A stretch of DNA of 64,000 nucleotides from Erythroxylum novogranatense (taxonomy: Eukaryota > Streptophyta > Magnoliopsida > Malpighiales > Erythroxylaceae), in contig CM057233.1 of assembly GCA_029891385.1 (NCBI GenBank), positions 48,934,063 to 48,998,062 of the forward strand. The letters run 5' to 3'. Positions within the stretch are counted from its first letter, which is position 1. Every line of letters starts with the position of its first letter. Below the pieces are notes generated by a model that made no database searches, was not told the origin of the DNA, and saw only the letters and a program-made list of their open reading frames with translations. A program made the position numbers and the translations under genes. Below, piece after piece: positions 1-9,591 of the stretch.

Positions 1-318
1 TCAGCTGCAAGAAATGTCATTGAACGTGCATTTGGGTTGCTGAAAAAAAGATGGAAAATTCTCAGAAATCCATCGTTTTATGCAGCAAACACACATGTTC
101 ACATAATTCTCGCATGTTGCCTGTTGCATAACTTTATTAGGCTACATATGAGTGATGATCCTGCAGAGGCAACTCCTCTTGCAGATGAGGATCAACCATT
201 TGGGGAAGATGCATCCTTGCCCCAAATGGTTGATCGTGTTGAAACAACTACTGCTTGGAGTCAATGGAGAGAGGATTTAGCTTGGAGCATGTTTGACGAA
301 TGGAGAAGCAACCACTGA
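1..318 (+). CDS. PIF/Harbinger (HARBI1/ALP1-like) transposase, C-terminal part
   Basis: Reads in frame 1 from the window edge to a TGA at 316-318, giving the last 105 residues of a DDE_Tnp_4-type nuclease. It opens with RNVIERAFGLLKKRWKIL, the block that in HARBI1 proteins carries the third catalytic acid (here Glu, codon 22-24). Next comes the helical segment ending in ILACCLLHNFIRLH, typical of the family just after the active site, then an acidic tail and a Trp-rich end (WSQWREDLAWSMFDEW). The first two catalytic Asp residues are upstream of the window. Family members are about 350-450 residues, so roughly three quarters is missing only because of the window edge. No internal stop is seen. 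It could be a mobile transposase or a domesticated copy; the MYB-like gene next door favours a transposon. Confidence 0.85.
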   Translation, partial: SAARNVIERAFGLLKKRWKILRNPSFYAANTHVHIILACCLLHNFIRLHMSDDPAEATPLADEDQPFGEDASLPQMVDRVETTTAWSQWREDLAWSMFDEWRSNH

Positions 319-329
319 TTGTGTACTTT

Positions 330-450
330 GATTTGCTTTATGTGATGTATATTGAATTGGGGATTTGCTTTATGTGATGTTTATTGAATTGGGGATTTGC
401 GTTATGTGATGTTCATTGAATTGGGGATTTGGTTTATGTGATGTTTATTG
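330..450 (+). repeat. 32-bp tandem repeat, about 3.8 copies
   Basis: Starting 12 bases after the transposase stop, a 32-bp unit beginning GATTTGCTTTATGTGATG repeats at 330, 362, 394 and 426 with only one or two changes per copy. It lies in the presumed 3' untranslated region of the transposase. Similar short arrays are common in transposon non-coding parts. No function is implied. Confidence 0.9.
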
Positions 451-547
451 ACATTCTCATTAACCGCTTTCACATCATGACTTGTTTCACATAATTCAAT
501 ATTATATTCAATCTATGTTGTTTAATCATTTATGAAAATGGAATATT

Positions 548-1547
548 TTGGGAATGGCATTGCATGGTTTAGGTGTAATGTCAAGGATTTGGACTGAAGC
601 TGAAACAGATGCATTTGTGACGTTCATGGAGGAGGTTGTTGTGGCTGGGCACGGAGCTGATAATGGTCAGTTAAAGCCTGGAACTTTCCAACTACTGGCA
701 AGAATGATGCAGGACAAGTTTTCTGGTTGTGGCATTGAGAGGAGGCATGTCAAAAATAAACACAAGAGGTTAAAGGATAAATATCAGACAGCCTTTGACA
801 TGTTAAATTGCAGTGGGTTCGGGTGGAACGAAAGCAAGCAGTGTGTTGAAGTCGACAGCAAGCAAGTCCTGGATGAATGGATGAGGGTAATTTTCTTAAA
901 TTTTCTTTGTTCATTACATTATCTTTATAATGAGAAGTTTCCAAGGCTGACGTTTTCTTATGTTTTACCCAGAGCCACCCCAAAAATTTTTATACTCCAG
1001 GCAAGCCTTTTCCACTTTACCCAAGATTGGAGTTTGTGTTTAGGAGAGACAGAGCAACGGGCAAAAGCCAAGTCAAGCAGATGCTATTGGTGAGCTGCAA
1101 ACGAATGACACTGAAGGTGAAGGACCAGCTGATCCACTAGCGTCTGCATCCCAATTTGATACCACAACCCCATTGGTCAGTCCTCCTCCGACTACTTCAG
1201 GCAATGTCTTTGGTTCAGTCGCGTCTTCCAGCAACATGGACGGAATCCGACAGAAAAAAGGCAAAAGGAAGATGAGGGATATCGAAGTTTTAGAAAACGT
1301 TGCTGCCTCTTTCCTTCTTGTGATTGATAGTGGTAAAGAAAGTGCTAGGATCGTTGCTGATGCCATTGTAGGATTGCATGGGACGAGGCTAGGTGATGAG
1401 CTTGGGAAGTTGGGCTTCTCCACTGAAGAAGTCATCAAGATTGGAAGGATATTCACAAAGGATGTTCCTGCTGTGAATCTGTTTTGGGATCTAAATGAAG
1501 ATCAGAGACCGCGTTATATCAGGGAGTTGCTAGATGACGATGTTTGA
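548..1547 (+). pseudogene. MYB/SANT-like DNA-binding protein (Myb_DNA-bind_3 type), one intron, frameshifted
   Basis: Exon 1 encodes RIWTEAETDAFVTFMEEVV, then a GTFQLLARMM segment and HVKNKHKRLKDKYQ. This is the trihelix-like Myb/SANT domain of L10-interacting MYB-like proteins and of PIF/Harbinger ORF1. The likely start is the ATG at 578, which directly precedes the domain; an upstream in-frame ATG is at 548. An intron at 887-972 (GTAATT...CCCAG) restores the frame into exon 2 at 973, which opens with the family signature SHPK...GKPFPLYPRLEFVFRRDRATG. Near 1060-1080 the frame is lost: continuing gives a stop at 1138-1140, whereas the better C-terminal reading runs in another frame from about 1062 to the TGA at 1545-1547. 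That tail is Ser/Thr-rich followed by a helical end. So either a one-base indel or an unrecognised splice is present. In the family the protein binds element ends and helps import the transposase. Confidence 0.75.
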
Positions 1548-1840
1548 CATCGTCAAGATGTTTGGGTTGATGTGTTTTGTGGAGCTACTTCCTTTGTAGT
1601 AGCTTAATATGGATATATAGATTTGTACTGTTATCCAAATAGTTTTGTGATGTTTACTTTGACTTGATGATGTGTTGACTTTGTATTGATGATGTGCTCA
1701 CTTTGTTTTGTTGATGTGTTGACCTTGTGTTTTCAGCAGACAACTTATGATCAATGCTTAGTTATTATAACTTCTTCATGTTATTCATTTTCCTGCGTGT
1801 TCAAATGATGATAATATGATTCAATTTCAGGCACGTAGAT

Positions 1841-2201
1841 ATGGCCAGATACAACTTTTACGTTGTCTTTGCTGGACGCCAAGTTGGAATTTTTACCAAT
1901 TGGGAAGATGTAAAATTGGTCACTGAGGGGTTTCCCAATATTCAGGGGATATCAAACATTGGAGGAAGCACAAAGTGCGTATGTCATGGACCAATATAGG
2001 CCGCCTCGTCGCATTGCAGACATTGCTCCTACTATCAATGAACCATCCTCCATTCCGATTCCATCCTTTCTTCCAACAACTGAACAAGTCACTGATGTTC
2101 GGGCTGTGCCGCCAAACATGGCTTGGACTAATATATTTTTAGCCATTGCCATTGGAGTCATTTTGGGGATGGTTCTAAAGGACATTATTTCTAAAATATA
2201 A
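1841..2201 (+). pseudogene. Small protein: viroplasmin/RNase H1-N-like domain plus C-terminal hydrophobic segment, frameshifted
   Basis: From the ATG at 1841 the protein begins MARYNFYVVFAGRQVGIFTNW, matching the Cauli_VI fold (the N-terminal nucleic-acid-binding domain of eukaryotic RNase H1 and of caulimovirus inclusion-body protein) with its YVVF-GR--GI---W pattern. At a run of four G (1945-1948) the frame changes; the next frame gives YQTLEEAQSAYVMDQY, the expected end of the same domain. One extra G explains the break. A Pro/Ser-rich linker follows, then about 20 hydrophobic residues (IFLAIAIGVILGMVL) ending in KDIISKI, which looks like a tail anchor. There is no RNase H catalytic domain. 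The preceding sequence ends in TTTCAG at 1825-1830, so the ATG may sit just after a splice acceptor. Role unknown; its position suggests it belongs to the Harbinger element or its host flank. Confidence 0.65.
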
Positions 2202-2356
2202 GGCGTTAATTTACATTGAACCAAATATGTCAGACGTTCTATTAATGCTTAGATGTTTGTTTTGAATGAGAAGTTGAACCTATTATGTAATTAATTATAT
2301 GAATGTGTGTTGACCTTTTATGTAATTAATTTCATGAATGCGTAGATGTTGTGTTT

Positions 2357-2500
2357 GCACATAATTATTATAATCAAGATTATTATAATTCAATACATAA
2401 TTATCATAATTATTATTATTGTTACTATTATTATAATTATTATAACTATTATTATTATTCTATCGTTATTATCACTATAATAATAATAATAATAATAATA

Positions 2501-2539
<39 letters not shown>

Positions 2540-2656
2540 CTCATTATTATTGTTGTTGTTATTATATAGTTTGTAATTTTCCTTTTCAAATTTATTACTG
2601 CTTATACATTTCCAACTTATTTATGGTCTTGACATTAGTTTACATTTTCAACATGA

Positions 2657-2700
<44 letters not shown>

Positions 2701-2710
2701 CATTATTACT
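2357..2710 (+). repeat. AT-rich microsatellite block: (ATT)n, (AAT)n, (ATT)n
   Basis: Imperfect TTATTA-type repeats at 2360-2475 pass into (AAT)n at 2479-2520, then (ATT)n to about 2565, and a purer (ATT)n at 2656-2708. The complementary AAT and ATT blocks lie next to each other, so the strand can fold back on itself. No coding signal; the apparent Tyr/Asn- and Ile-rich frames are repeat artefacts. Confidence 0.9.
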
Positions 2711-3544
2711 AATCAATCAATTGAAATTGTTATGATAATTATTTGCTCAATTTTGACAATCATACCTTATTCCAATTAACTTATCAATTAATAACACGTT
2801 TTTATTCATCTTAACTATCAGGGGCATTTTTGTCATTGACACATTTTTTGTCGTTCTGTCCCCTGCAACTAAACACATTGTCATAGAGACGGAGACAAAT
2901 TTTGTCTGCTCGTCGCCTTTAACCAAACAAATTCATCGACTCTAGTTTTGTTACATTACGTCTGCTCGCTTTTAGCCTTTAGCTATCGAAGACAAAGAAC
3001 CATACGGACAGTTAAATCACACATTGTCCTCAATGGTAAACAAGAAAAGATAAGGCATAAGGGAAGGAAACACAAAGGACAATTCAACCCAACAACAGGA
3101 GGGCAAGAGATAGAACTCAAAAGGGGGAAATTATTGAATAGAAAGGCTACTTACTAAACTAAAAGCTAAACTATTTTCCTACAAGGGTTGTTTCTTCCTG
3201 ACACTTACTTAACAAACTAATGCACCAATATAGATCACAAGTAATCACGAGGCTTAAGTAAGTAAACAAGTGAAAGAAAGAGACAACCTGGGAGTTATGG
3301 AGGTTCTTGATACTTCCGATAAACCTTCGACAGATGGCTATGCTGTGGTGAAACAACTTCATCCATTTCCATGTCCGTGTCGTCCTCCACTAAGCCAGAT
3401 TCACCTGAAATGTTTGTCGCAGAAATAGTAAGAGTTAGGTTCAGCGAACTTTCACAAAAGGTGTAATCTGTAAAATGCTAACTATTAAAAACGAAGGAAA
3501 GCTATAAATGAAAAATGCAACCTAAAAAAAAAGACTCCTAACTC
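2711..3544. other. Unassigned intergenic stretch
   Basis: Nothing here is firmly recognisable. At 2820-2935 there is sequence resembling subterminal Harbinger DNA (CTAAACACATTG; TTTAACCAAACA). From about 2950 to 3544 the DNA may be the interior of the minus-strand Athila-like element whose primer site and LTR lie at 13289-15297: removing the copia insertion joins the two. The short frames (2948-3157, 3171-3362) match no family I know. Confidence 0.4.
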
Positions 3545-3549
3545 CACTC
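3545..3549 (+). other. Target-site duplication, left (CACTC)
   Basis: CACTC directly before the copia 5' LTR is identical to 13242-13246 directly after the 3' LTR. This five-base copy of the insertion target proves both LTR outer ends and shows one intact insertion. Confidence 0.92.
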
Positions 3550-4594
3550 TGTTAAGTCAAAATGACTTTACATAAATATGATTTTGATGTATAACGAAAA
3601 GAGATCAAATACAAAGAAAAACAAAACAGACGAAGTCGGACACGATTTAAGTTGAAATAATCAAGTCGGACACGCATTTAACTCGCATACGCATAAAGTT
3701 GAAATAATCAAGTCGATACATTTAATTAAGTCAACACAGACGGAGTTGAAACAGTTTAAGTCAACACAGACGAAGACGACACAGACAATGAAAGACGCAG
3801 ATGCAAAGAAAATAAAGACGCAGATGCAGATGCAAAGCAGACGCAGACGCAGACGCAAATACAAAAGCAGACGCAGACGTAGAAAAGAAGAAGACGCAAG
3901 AGTCGATTCGAGTTGAATTACGTAACTCAACCGATTAACTGCTTTTAAAGATTCAAGATTCAAGATTCAAGAATCAAGAAGCAGTTGAAGACGAAGGCTA
4001 TAAATACAAGTCAAAGTCGAAGATTGAAAAGTTACACAAAAAAGTGATATACACAAAGAGTTACAACAAGTTACATACGTACAGATACTTACACAAAAAA
4101 TAGCGAGAAAAATTACTACGTGAAAAAGTGATTTAGCTGAGTGCTATTTTTCTGTAACAAAGTGTTCAAATATTTTTCTGAGAAGAAAAGTTGTACAGAT
4201 AGCCTGCAGAGGCTAAGTTTGAAAGAATACTGGTTGTAGAGACCTGAAGAGGCTCGTGAAATAATACTTGTAACGATTGAAGAGATAGTGAAATCTCAGA
4301 AGAAACTCTGAGGACTGGACGTAGCCCACGATTTGGGGTGAACCAGGATAAATCTTCGTGTCTACCACTCTTACTCTCTATCTCTATTTTAGTTTCAAAT
4401 TTTATCATTACTTACTTTTTTATATACACAGTATTGAAAAGTTTTATTAATCGAATCTATAAAAAATTCAGTAAAGAATTTTATTTCTAACAAATAGTTC
4501 GAAAAGATTTATAAAAGGGAATACACAATTCAACCCCTTCTCGCATTCTAATATCGCTTTCTAAGTCTTTGTATTAACGCAGTGATTCACTTCA
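3550..4594 (+). repeat. Copia 5' LTR
   Basis: Begins TGTTAAGTCAAAATG and ends CACTTCA two bases before the primer site. Contains a region of short degenerate repeats built on GCATTTAAGTCG-like words (3630-3780), an (ACGCAG)n-type array (3780-3890) and a TATA box at 3999. The 3' LTR has extra copies in the first array, which explains its greater length. Confidence 0.93.
3999..4006 (+). promoter_or_regulatory. TATA box in copia 5' LTR (TATAAATA)
   Basis: A consensus TATAAATA follows the purine- and CAAGATT-rich stretch and is preserved in the 3' LTR at 12641-12648. In an LTR this marks the U3/R promoter; transcription would start about 30 bases downstream. Confidence 0.7.
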
Positions 4595-4596
4595 AT

Positions 4597-4608
4597 TGGT
4601 ATTAGAGC
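4597..4608 (+). other. Primer binding site of copia element
   Basis: TGGTATTAGAGC lies two bases after the LTR end and differs by one C-to-T change from the usual plant TGGTATCAGAGC, complementary to the 3' end of initiator methionine tRNA. It primes minus-strand DNA synthesis. Confidence 0.85.
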
Positions 4609-4651
4609 AAGGTATCCAAGAATCACTTTGGCGAAGTGTGGATTAAAGATA

Positions 4652-6290
4652 ATGGCGAGTCACATGTATACATCATTGAAGGAGCCTCAGTCACTAGACC
4701 TCCAGCATTCAACGGAGAAGACTATCACTACTGGAAAGATAGGATGCGGTTATTCATCCAATCTACTCATGTCGACCTTTGGGACGTAATAGAGAACGGA
4801 CCTTATACACCTGTAGATGAAGAAGGCAATTTTATTCCACGGAACAGATGGACGGCTGATCAGAAAGCAAGAATACAGCTAAATTCAAAGGCGAAATTTT
4901 TCTTGATGTGTGCCCTAAGCAGAGCGAAGTACGACAAAGTGCACAGTTGCGACCTTCAGAAAAGAGATGTGGGACACATTGTCCATTGCTCACGAAGGCA
5001 CAAGCCAAGTTAAAGAATCCAAGATAAGTATTCTTGTACATCAATTTGAACTTTTCAGGATGGAAGATGAAGAATCTATTGATCAAATGTTTGGAAGATT
5101 TCAAACAATTGTCAATGGATTGAAAGCTCTTGGAAGGATGTACAACAATCAAGATCATGTTCGAAAGATTCTAAGAAGTCTTCCTAAGAGATGGAGACCT
5201 AAAGTTACTATGGTGTAAGAAGCCAAAGACTTGAGCGTGTAAAGCTGGATGAGTTGTTGGGATCCTTAAAGATTCATGAAGTTGAACTCAACGCTGAAGA
5301 CAAGCCCAAGCGGGACAAGTCGATAGCACTGAAGGCCGAACAGAAGAATCATAAGACTCAGAGAAGGAGGAAGTCATCAAAAGCGTTGAAAATTGAAGAA
5401 TCAAAGGATGACAACTCCAGCCAATCAGAATCAGAGTCAAGTGATGAAGATGACGAATTATCTTTCATCTCCAGAAAGATAAGACGCATGTGGAAGAAGA
5501 AGCCCAGAGGAACCGACATTCGTAAAGAATGGGAAAGATGAAGTTAAACCGTAGAGTCTTCTATTATCCATTACGAGTGCAATCAGCCTGGACACTATAA
5601 GTCCGAATGTCCTACTCTCAAGAAGAAACCAAAGAAGAGTAGAGAAGGCAAGAAAAGCATGATGGCAACTTGGGAGGACCTAGATTCATCTGAATCAGAT
5701 ACAGGTTCCGAGTCATCAGAACATGCGAACATCTGCCTGATGGCCGAGGAAGATAGTGATGAGGAGGTAAAATCTGACTACGATAATTTGCATGATGCAT
5801 ACTCAGAATTGTTAGAAGATTCTCATACTATTCTGAAACAGTACAAGCTGTTAAAGAAAAAGTATGTAGAAAATATTAGACATACTGAGGTAATAGAGAG
5901 AGAAAATATTTGTTTAAAGAAACAATTAGAAGATAAAAGGAAGTTTGTAGACAGATCAGAAGAGATCAATCAACTTAAACTAAGGATTAAGAATTTATCA
6001 GCTGATTTAGCTACTTTCACAAAAAGTACAAAGAAAATGAATGAAATGCTTGGAAAATGTAGACATCCGAGTGATAAGACTGGATTAGGGTTTACAGGAA
6101 ACAAGACTCAGTCTCATAAAAAATCTGTCTTTCAAAAAGGAAGTTATAGGATAATTCATTTTAATCAACGTCCTAGTTATATGCATGAAAGATCACATCA
6201 TATGCATACTACTAACTGTAAAGGACCCAAGAAAATTTGGGTACTAAAAAATAAAATAGTTTCTCCTGTAGATATCTTTCCTTGGAAGAT
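4652..6290 (+). pseudogene. gag: Copia gag (capsid/nucleocapsid), decayed
   Basis: The start is probably ATGGCGAGTCAC at 4652, after which a one-base shift leads into EGASVTRPPAFNGEDYHYWK, the DUF4219 start of Sirevirus/copia gag. A UBN2-type capsid region follows (RWTADQKARIQLNSKAK; then VHQFELFRMEDEESIDQMF), a stop at 5216-5218 (TAA where related gags usually have a Gln codon) and a further frameshift. A Ser/acidic segment (5400-5480) precedes a zinc knuckle near 5566-5605 (HYECNQPGHYKSEC) whose first Cys is replaced by His. A long coiled-coil extension (5659-6060, Leu/Lys/Glu heptads such as YKLLKKKYVENI) follows, as in Sireviruses. At least three breaks are present. Gag would form the cytoplasmic particle. 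Confidence 0.85.
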
Positions 6291-9200
6291 ACGACAAGCA
6301 CCATTGGTATTTAGACAGTGGATGCTCGCGACACATGACGGGAAGAAAGTCTATGTTCCTAGACCTTCAGTATAAGAAGGAGGATCAAGAATTTCAAGAC
6401 AACCAAAGAGGCAAAATTATTGGAATCGGGAAAATAGGTAAAGATTCCTTTGCATGCATAAATAATGTACTGCTTGTTGATGGTCTGAAGCATAACTTGA
6501 TTAGCGTCAGTCGATTGTGTGATTCTGGTTTCACAGTTACATTCAATCAAAATCTTTGCGAAGTCAGAAACAAAGATGGGTCTATACTTTTCTCTGCCAA
6601 GAGAAGAAACAATCTTTACAAAATCAATTTAGAAGATTTTCAAAGTCAAAATATTTCATGTTTTCTATCTTCCGAAGAAGAAAGACTAATCTGGCATAAA
6701 AAGCTAGGTCATGTCTCTTTGAAACATATTTCAAAATTAGTAAAACATGATTTGGTAAGAGGTTTGCCAAAGATAAGTTTTGACAAAGAATTTTTCTGTG
6801 AAAATTGTTTGAAAGGAAAACAAGTTAAAACTTCTTTTTCTTCTAAAAGTTTTGTAACCTCATCGAGACCTTTAGAATTGTTACATATGGATTTATTTGG
6901 TCCAACAAGGACAATAAGTCTTGGCAGAAAGAAATATGGACTTGTTATTGTTGATGACTTTACTCGATTTTGTTGGATATTATTCTTATCACACAAAGAT
7001 GAGTCTTTTAAGTGCTTTAGAACCTTATCTAGAAAGTTACAGAATGAAAAAAGAATGTCCATAGCCAGTATCAGGAGTGACTATGGTGGAGAGTTTGAAA
7101 ATGAGAAGTTTAGAGTATTCTGTGAGGAGAATGGAATTTCCCACAACTTCTCGGCCCCTAGAACTCCACAACAGAATGGAGTTGTTGAAAGGAAGAATAG
7201 GACGATTCAAGAGATGGCAAGGACCATGCTATGTGAGATGAATCTTCCTAAGTATTTCAAGGCGAAGTCGTGAATACAGCATGCTATATTCAGAATAGAA
7301 TTCAGTTGCGACCCATGTTGAAGAAGACTCCTTATGAGTTATGGAATGGAAGAAGACCAAGCATATCTTGCTTTCATCCATTCAGTGCAAATGTTCCATT
7401 CTCAATACGAAAGAGTCATTGGATAAATTGATTCAAGACCTATCCAGAATCTTTCTAGGCTACTCATCATCGCTCAAGGCATTTCGAAGTTTACAATCTT
7501 ACTTCAAAGATCGTGAAGAGACCATCCATGTCAAGTTTGATGATAGCTCTTAACCCCATAAGGAAGATGACATGAAGAATGAAGGTCCTTCAAAGAACTT
7601 AGATGATACCACAGAAACTCCTTCATCAAACACTCATGAGAACAAAATTGAGGATATTCCAGAATCTATTGAACTAAGATGAAATTGGAAGTATAAAAAT
7701 TCTCATCCAGAAGAGTTAATTATCGGTGAGACCTCAGAAGAAGTTAGGACAAGGTCCAGATTCAGAAGAGATGCTAATGTAGCTTTTAGCTCTGAAGTAG
7801 AGCCTAAGAAGGTTGATGAAGCTCTTCAAGACGAAGCTTGGGTGTTAGCCATGCAAGAGGAGCTGAATCAATTTACTAGGAATAACGTCTGGTCCTTAGT
7901 TCCTAAACCACCTAAGAAATCCATTATAGGAACCAAATGGGTTTTTAAGAATAAGTTAGACGAATCAGGAAGAGTGAGTCGAAATAAGGCTAGATTAGTA
8001 GCACAAGGCTATAATCAGCAAGAAGGAATAGACTACAATGAAACATATGCTCTAGTAGCAAGACTTGAAGCTATAAGGATTTTGTTGGCATATGCGATCT
8101 GTCATGATATAAAGTTGTTTTAGATGGATGTGAAGAGTGCATTTCTGAATGGCTTTATAGATGAAGAGGTGTATGTGAAACAACCACCTGGCTTCGAAGA
8201 TGTTAAAAACCCAGACTATGTCTATAGACTTCACAAAGCCTTATACGGCCTGAAGTAAGCTCCTAGAGCTTGGTATGATCGTCTGAGTACCTTTTTAATA
8301 GAGAATGGTTTCAGTAGAGGTCAAGTTGATAAGACGCTCTTTAGGAAGAATTTTCAGAATGGTTTTATCTTAGTACTGATCTACGTTGATGATATCATTT
8401 TTGGTGCTACTTCAAAAGAGTTGTGCTTAAAGTTTGAGAGTCTAATGAAGAAAGAATTTGAAATGAGTATGATGGATGAGTTAATGTTCTTTCTTGGGTT
8501 GCAAGTTAAGCAAACCGAAGAGAAGATCTTCATTCATCAACAAAAGTATGTGAAAGAGTTGTTGAATAAATTTGATTTGAATAATGTGAAGCCTATGGCA
8601 ACTCCGATGCATCCTTCAAACCTTTTGTCGAAAGACGAACTTGGTAAGAAGGTGGATCAAACCCTATATAGAGGGATGATCGGTTCCTTACTGTATCTTA
8701 CAGCAAGTAGACCTGATATTTTGTTCAGTGTATGCTTGTGTGCAAGATTTCAAGTCGATCCTAGAGAGTCTCATTTTATTGCTATTAAAAGAATTTTGAG
8801 ATATCTCGCAGGTACTACTGATCTTTGCTTAATATTTGAGAAAGGTAAAGATTTCAGGTTAATTGGATATTGCGATGCGGACTATGACGGAGATAGAATT
8901 GAAAGGAAGAGCACAAGTGGAGGATGTCACTTTCTTGGAGGAAATCTAGTCTCCTGGTCAAGCAAGAGACAAAGCTCAATTGCTCTATCAACCGCTGAAG
9001 CAGAATATATGTCTGCCGCAAGTTGCTGCTCACAAACACTGTGGATCAAGTATCAGCTTGAAGACTATTCAGTTCAAGAGGAGGAGATTTCAATCTATTG
9101 CGACAACACCAGTGCAATCAATCTATCAAAGAATCCAATTCAGCATTCCAGAGTGAAGCATATAGAAGTCAGACATCACTTCCTGAGAGATTATGTTCAG

Positions 9201-9344
9201 AGGAAAGTGGTGCTTTTACAGTTTATTAAAACAGAATTTCAGTGGGCAGATATCTTCACTAAACCACTGAGTGAAGAACGGTTCCAGAAGATAAGACGCA
9301 ATCTTAACATGATTATGTTAAGTGAACGGTCAGGACTAAAGTAA
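6290..9344 (+). pseudogene. pol: Copia pol: protease, integrase, reverse transcriptase, RNase H, decayed
   Basis: Protease active site HWYLDSGCSRHMTG starts at 6302 (Asp at 6314-6316). The GAG pre-integrase HHCC zinc domain (WHKKLGHVSLKH...CENCLKGKQ) and the integrase core follow (LLHMDLFGPT, IRSDYGGEF, PQQNGVVERKNRT) in one frame to 7273. A base is missing at about 7264. The reverse transcriptase has [27 protein letters not shown] and the YVDD box in LVLIYVDDIIFGA (about 8380), but is cut by TAG at 8121-8123 and TAA at 8256-8258; both read as Gln in related elements. RNase H (CDADYDGDRIERKSTSGG, LSTAEAEYMSA, DNTSAINLSKNP, WADIFTKPL) is intact to 9344. The copia order (integrase before reverse transcriptase) is certain. 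Confidence 0.93.
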
Positions 9345-9591
9345 CGTCAAAACTAACGACGTTAGTTACAGTGAGTTACAGCTGGTAACTTCTCTCACAA
9401 GGAAGATTTTTGGAGGGAAAAATCTGATAATATCGAGGTTCTTAATGATTCTAGAACTCACCGGACTATAATCCTACAAGTAGACTGAAGGTGAAATTAT
9501 AGCAGTCTTTTCATCATCTCCTGACGGTTCATTTCTGCTTTACCAATTCTCTCAAAACATCTCACTCAAAAAGTTCTCCAGAAGACAGTTT

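Larger units (their letters stand above)
1..2230 (+). mobile_element. PIF/Harbinger-type DNA transposon, 3' part
   Basis: Three consecutive plus-strand genes form one unit: the end of a HARBI1-like transposase, a MYB/SANT-like gene with an intron, and a small viroplasmin-domain gene. PIF/Harbinger elements are known to encode a DDE transposase together with a Myb-like DNA-binding protein needed for transposition, so the first two genes fit that family. The left end lies outside the window. The right end was not found; a stretch at 2905-2925 with CTTTAACCAAACA resembles the inner part of Harbinger terminal repeats, but without the partner end it cannot be confirmed. The third gene is an unexpected passenger. 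Confidence 0.6.

Noticed and set aside
2351..2569. Tyr/Asn- and Ile-rich 72-codon frame
   Set aside because: Translation of ATT/AAT microsatellite DNA.
2820..2935. Right terminal inverted repeat of the Harbinger element
   Set aside because: AACCAAACA-like words fit, but the left terminal repeat is outside the window and no TTA/TAA duplication can be shown, so no boundary was called.
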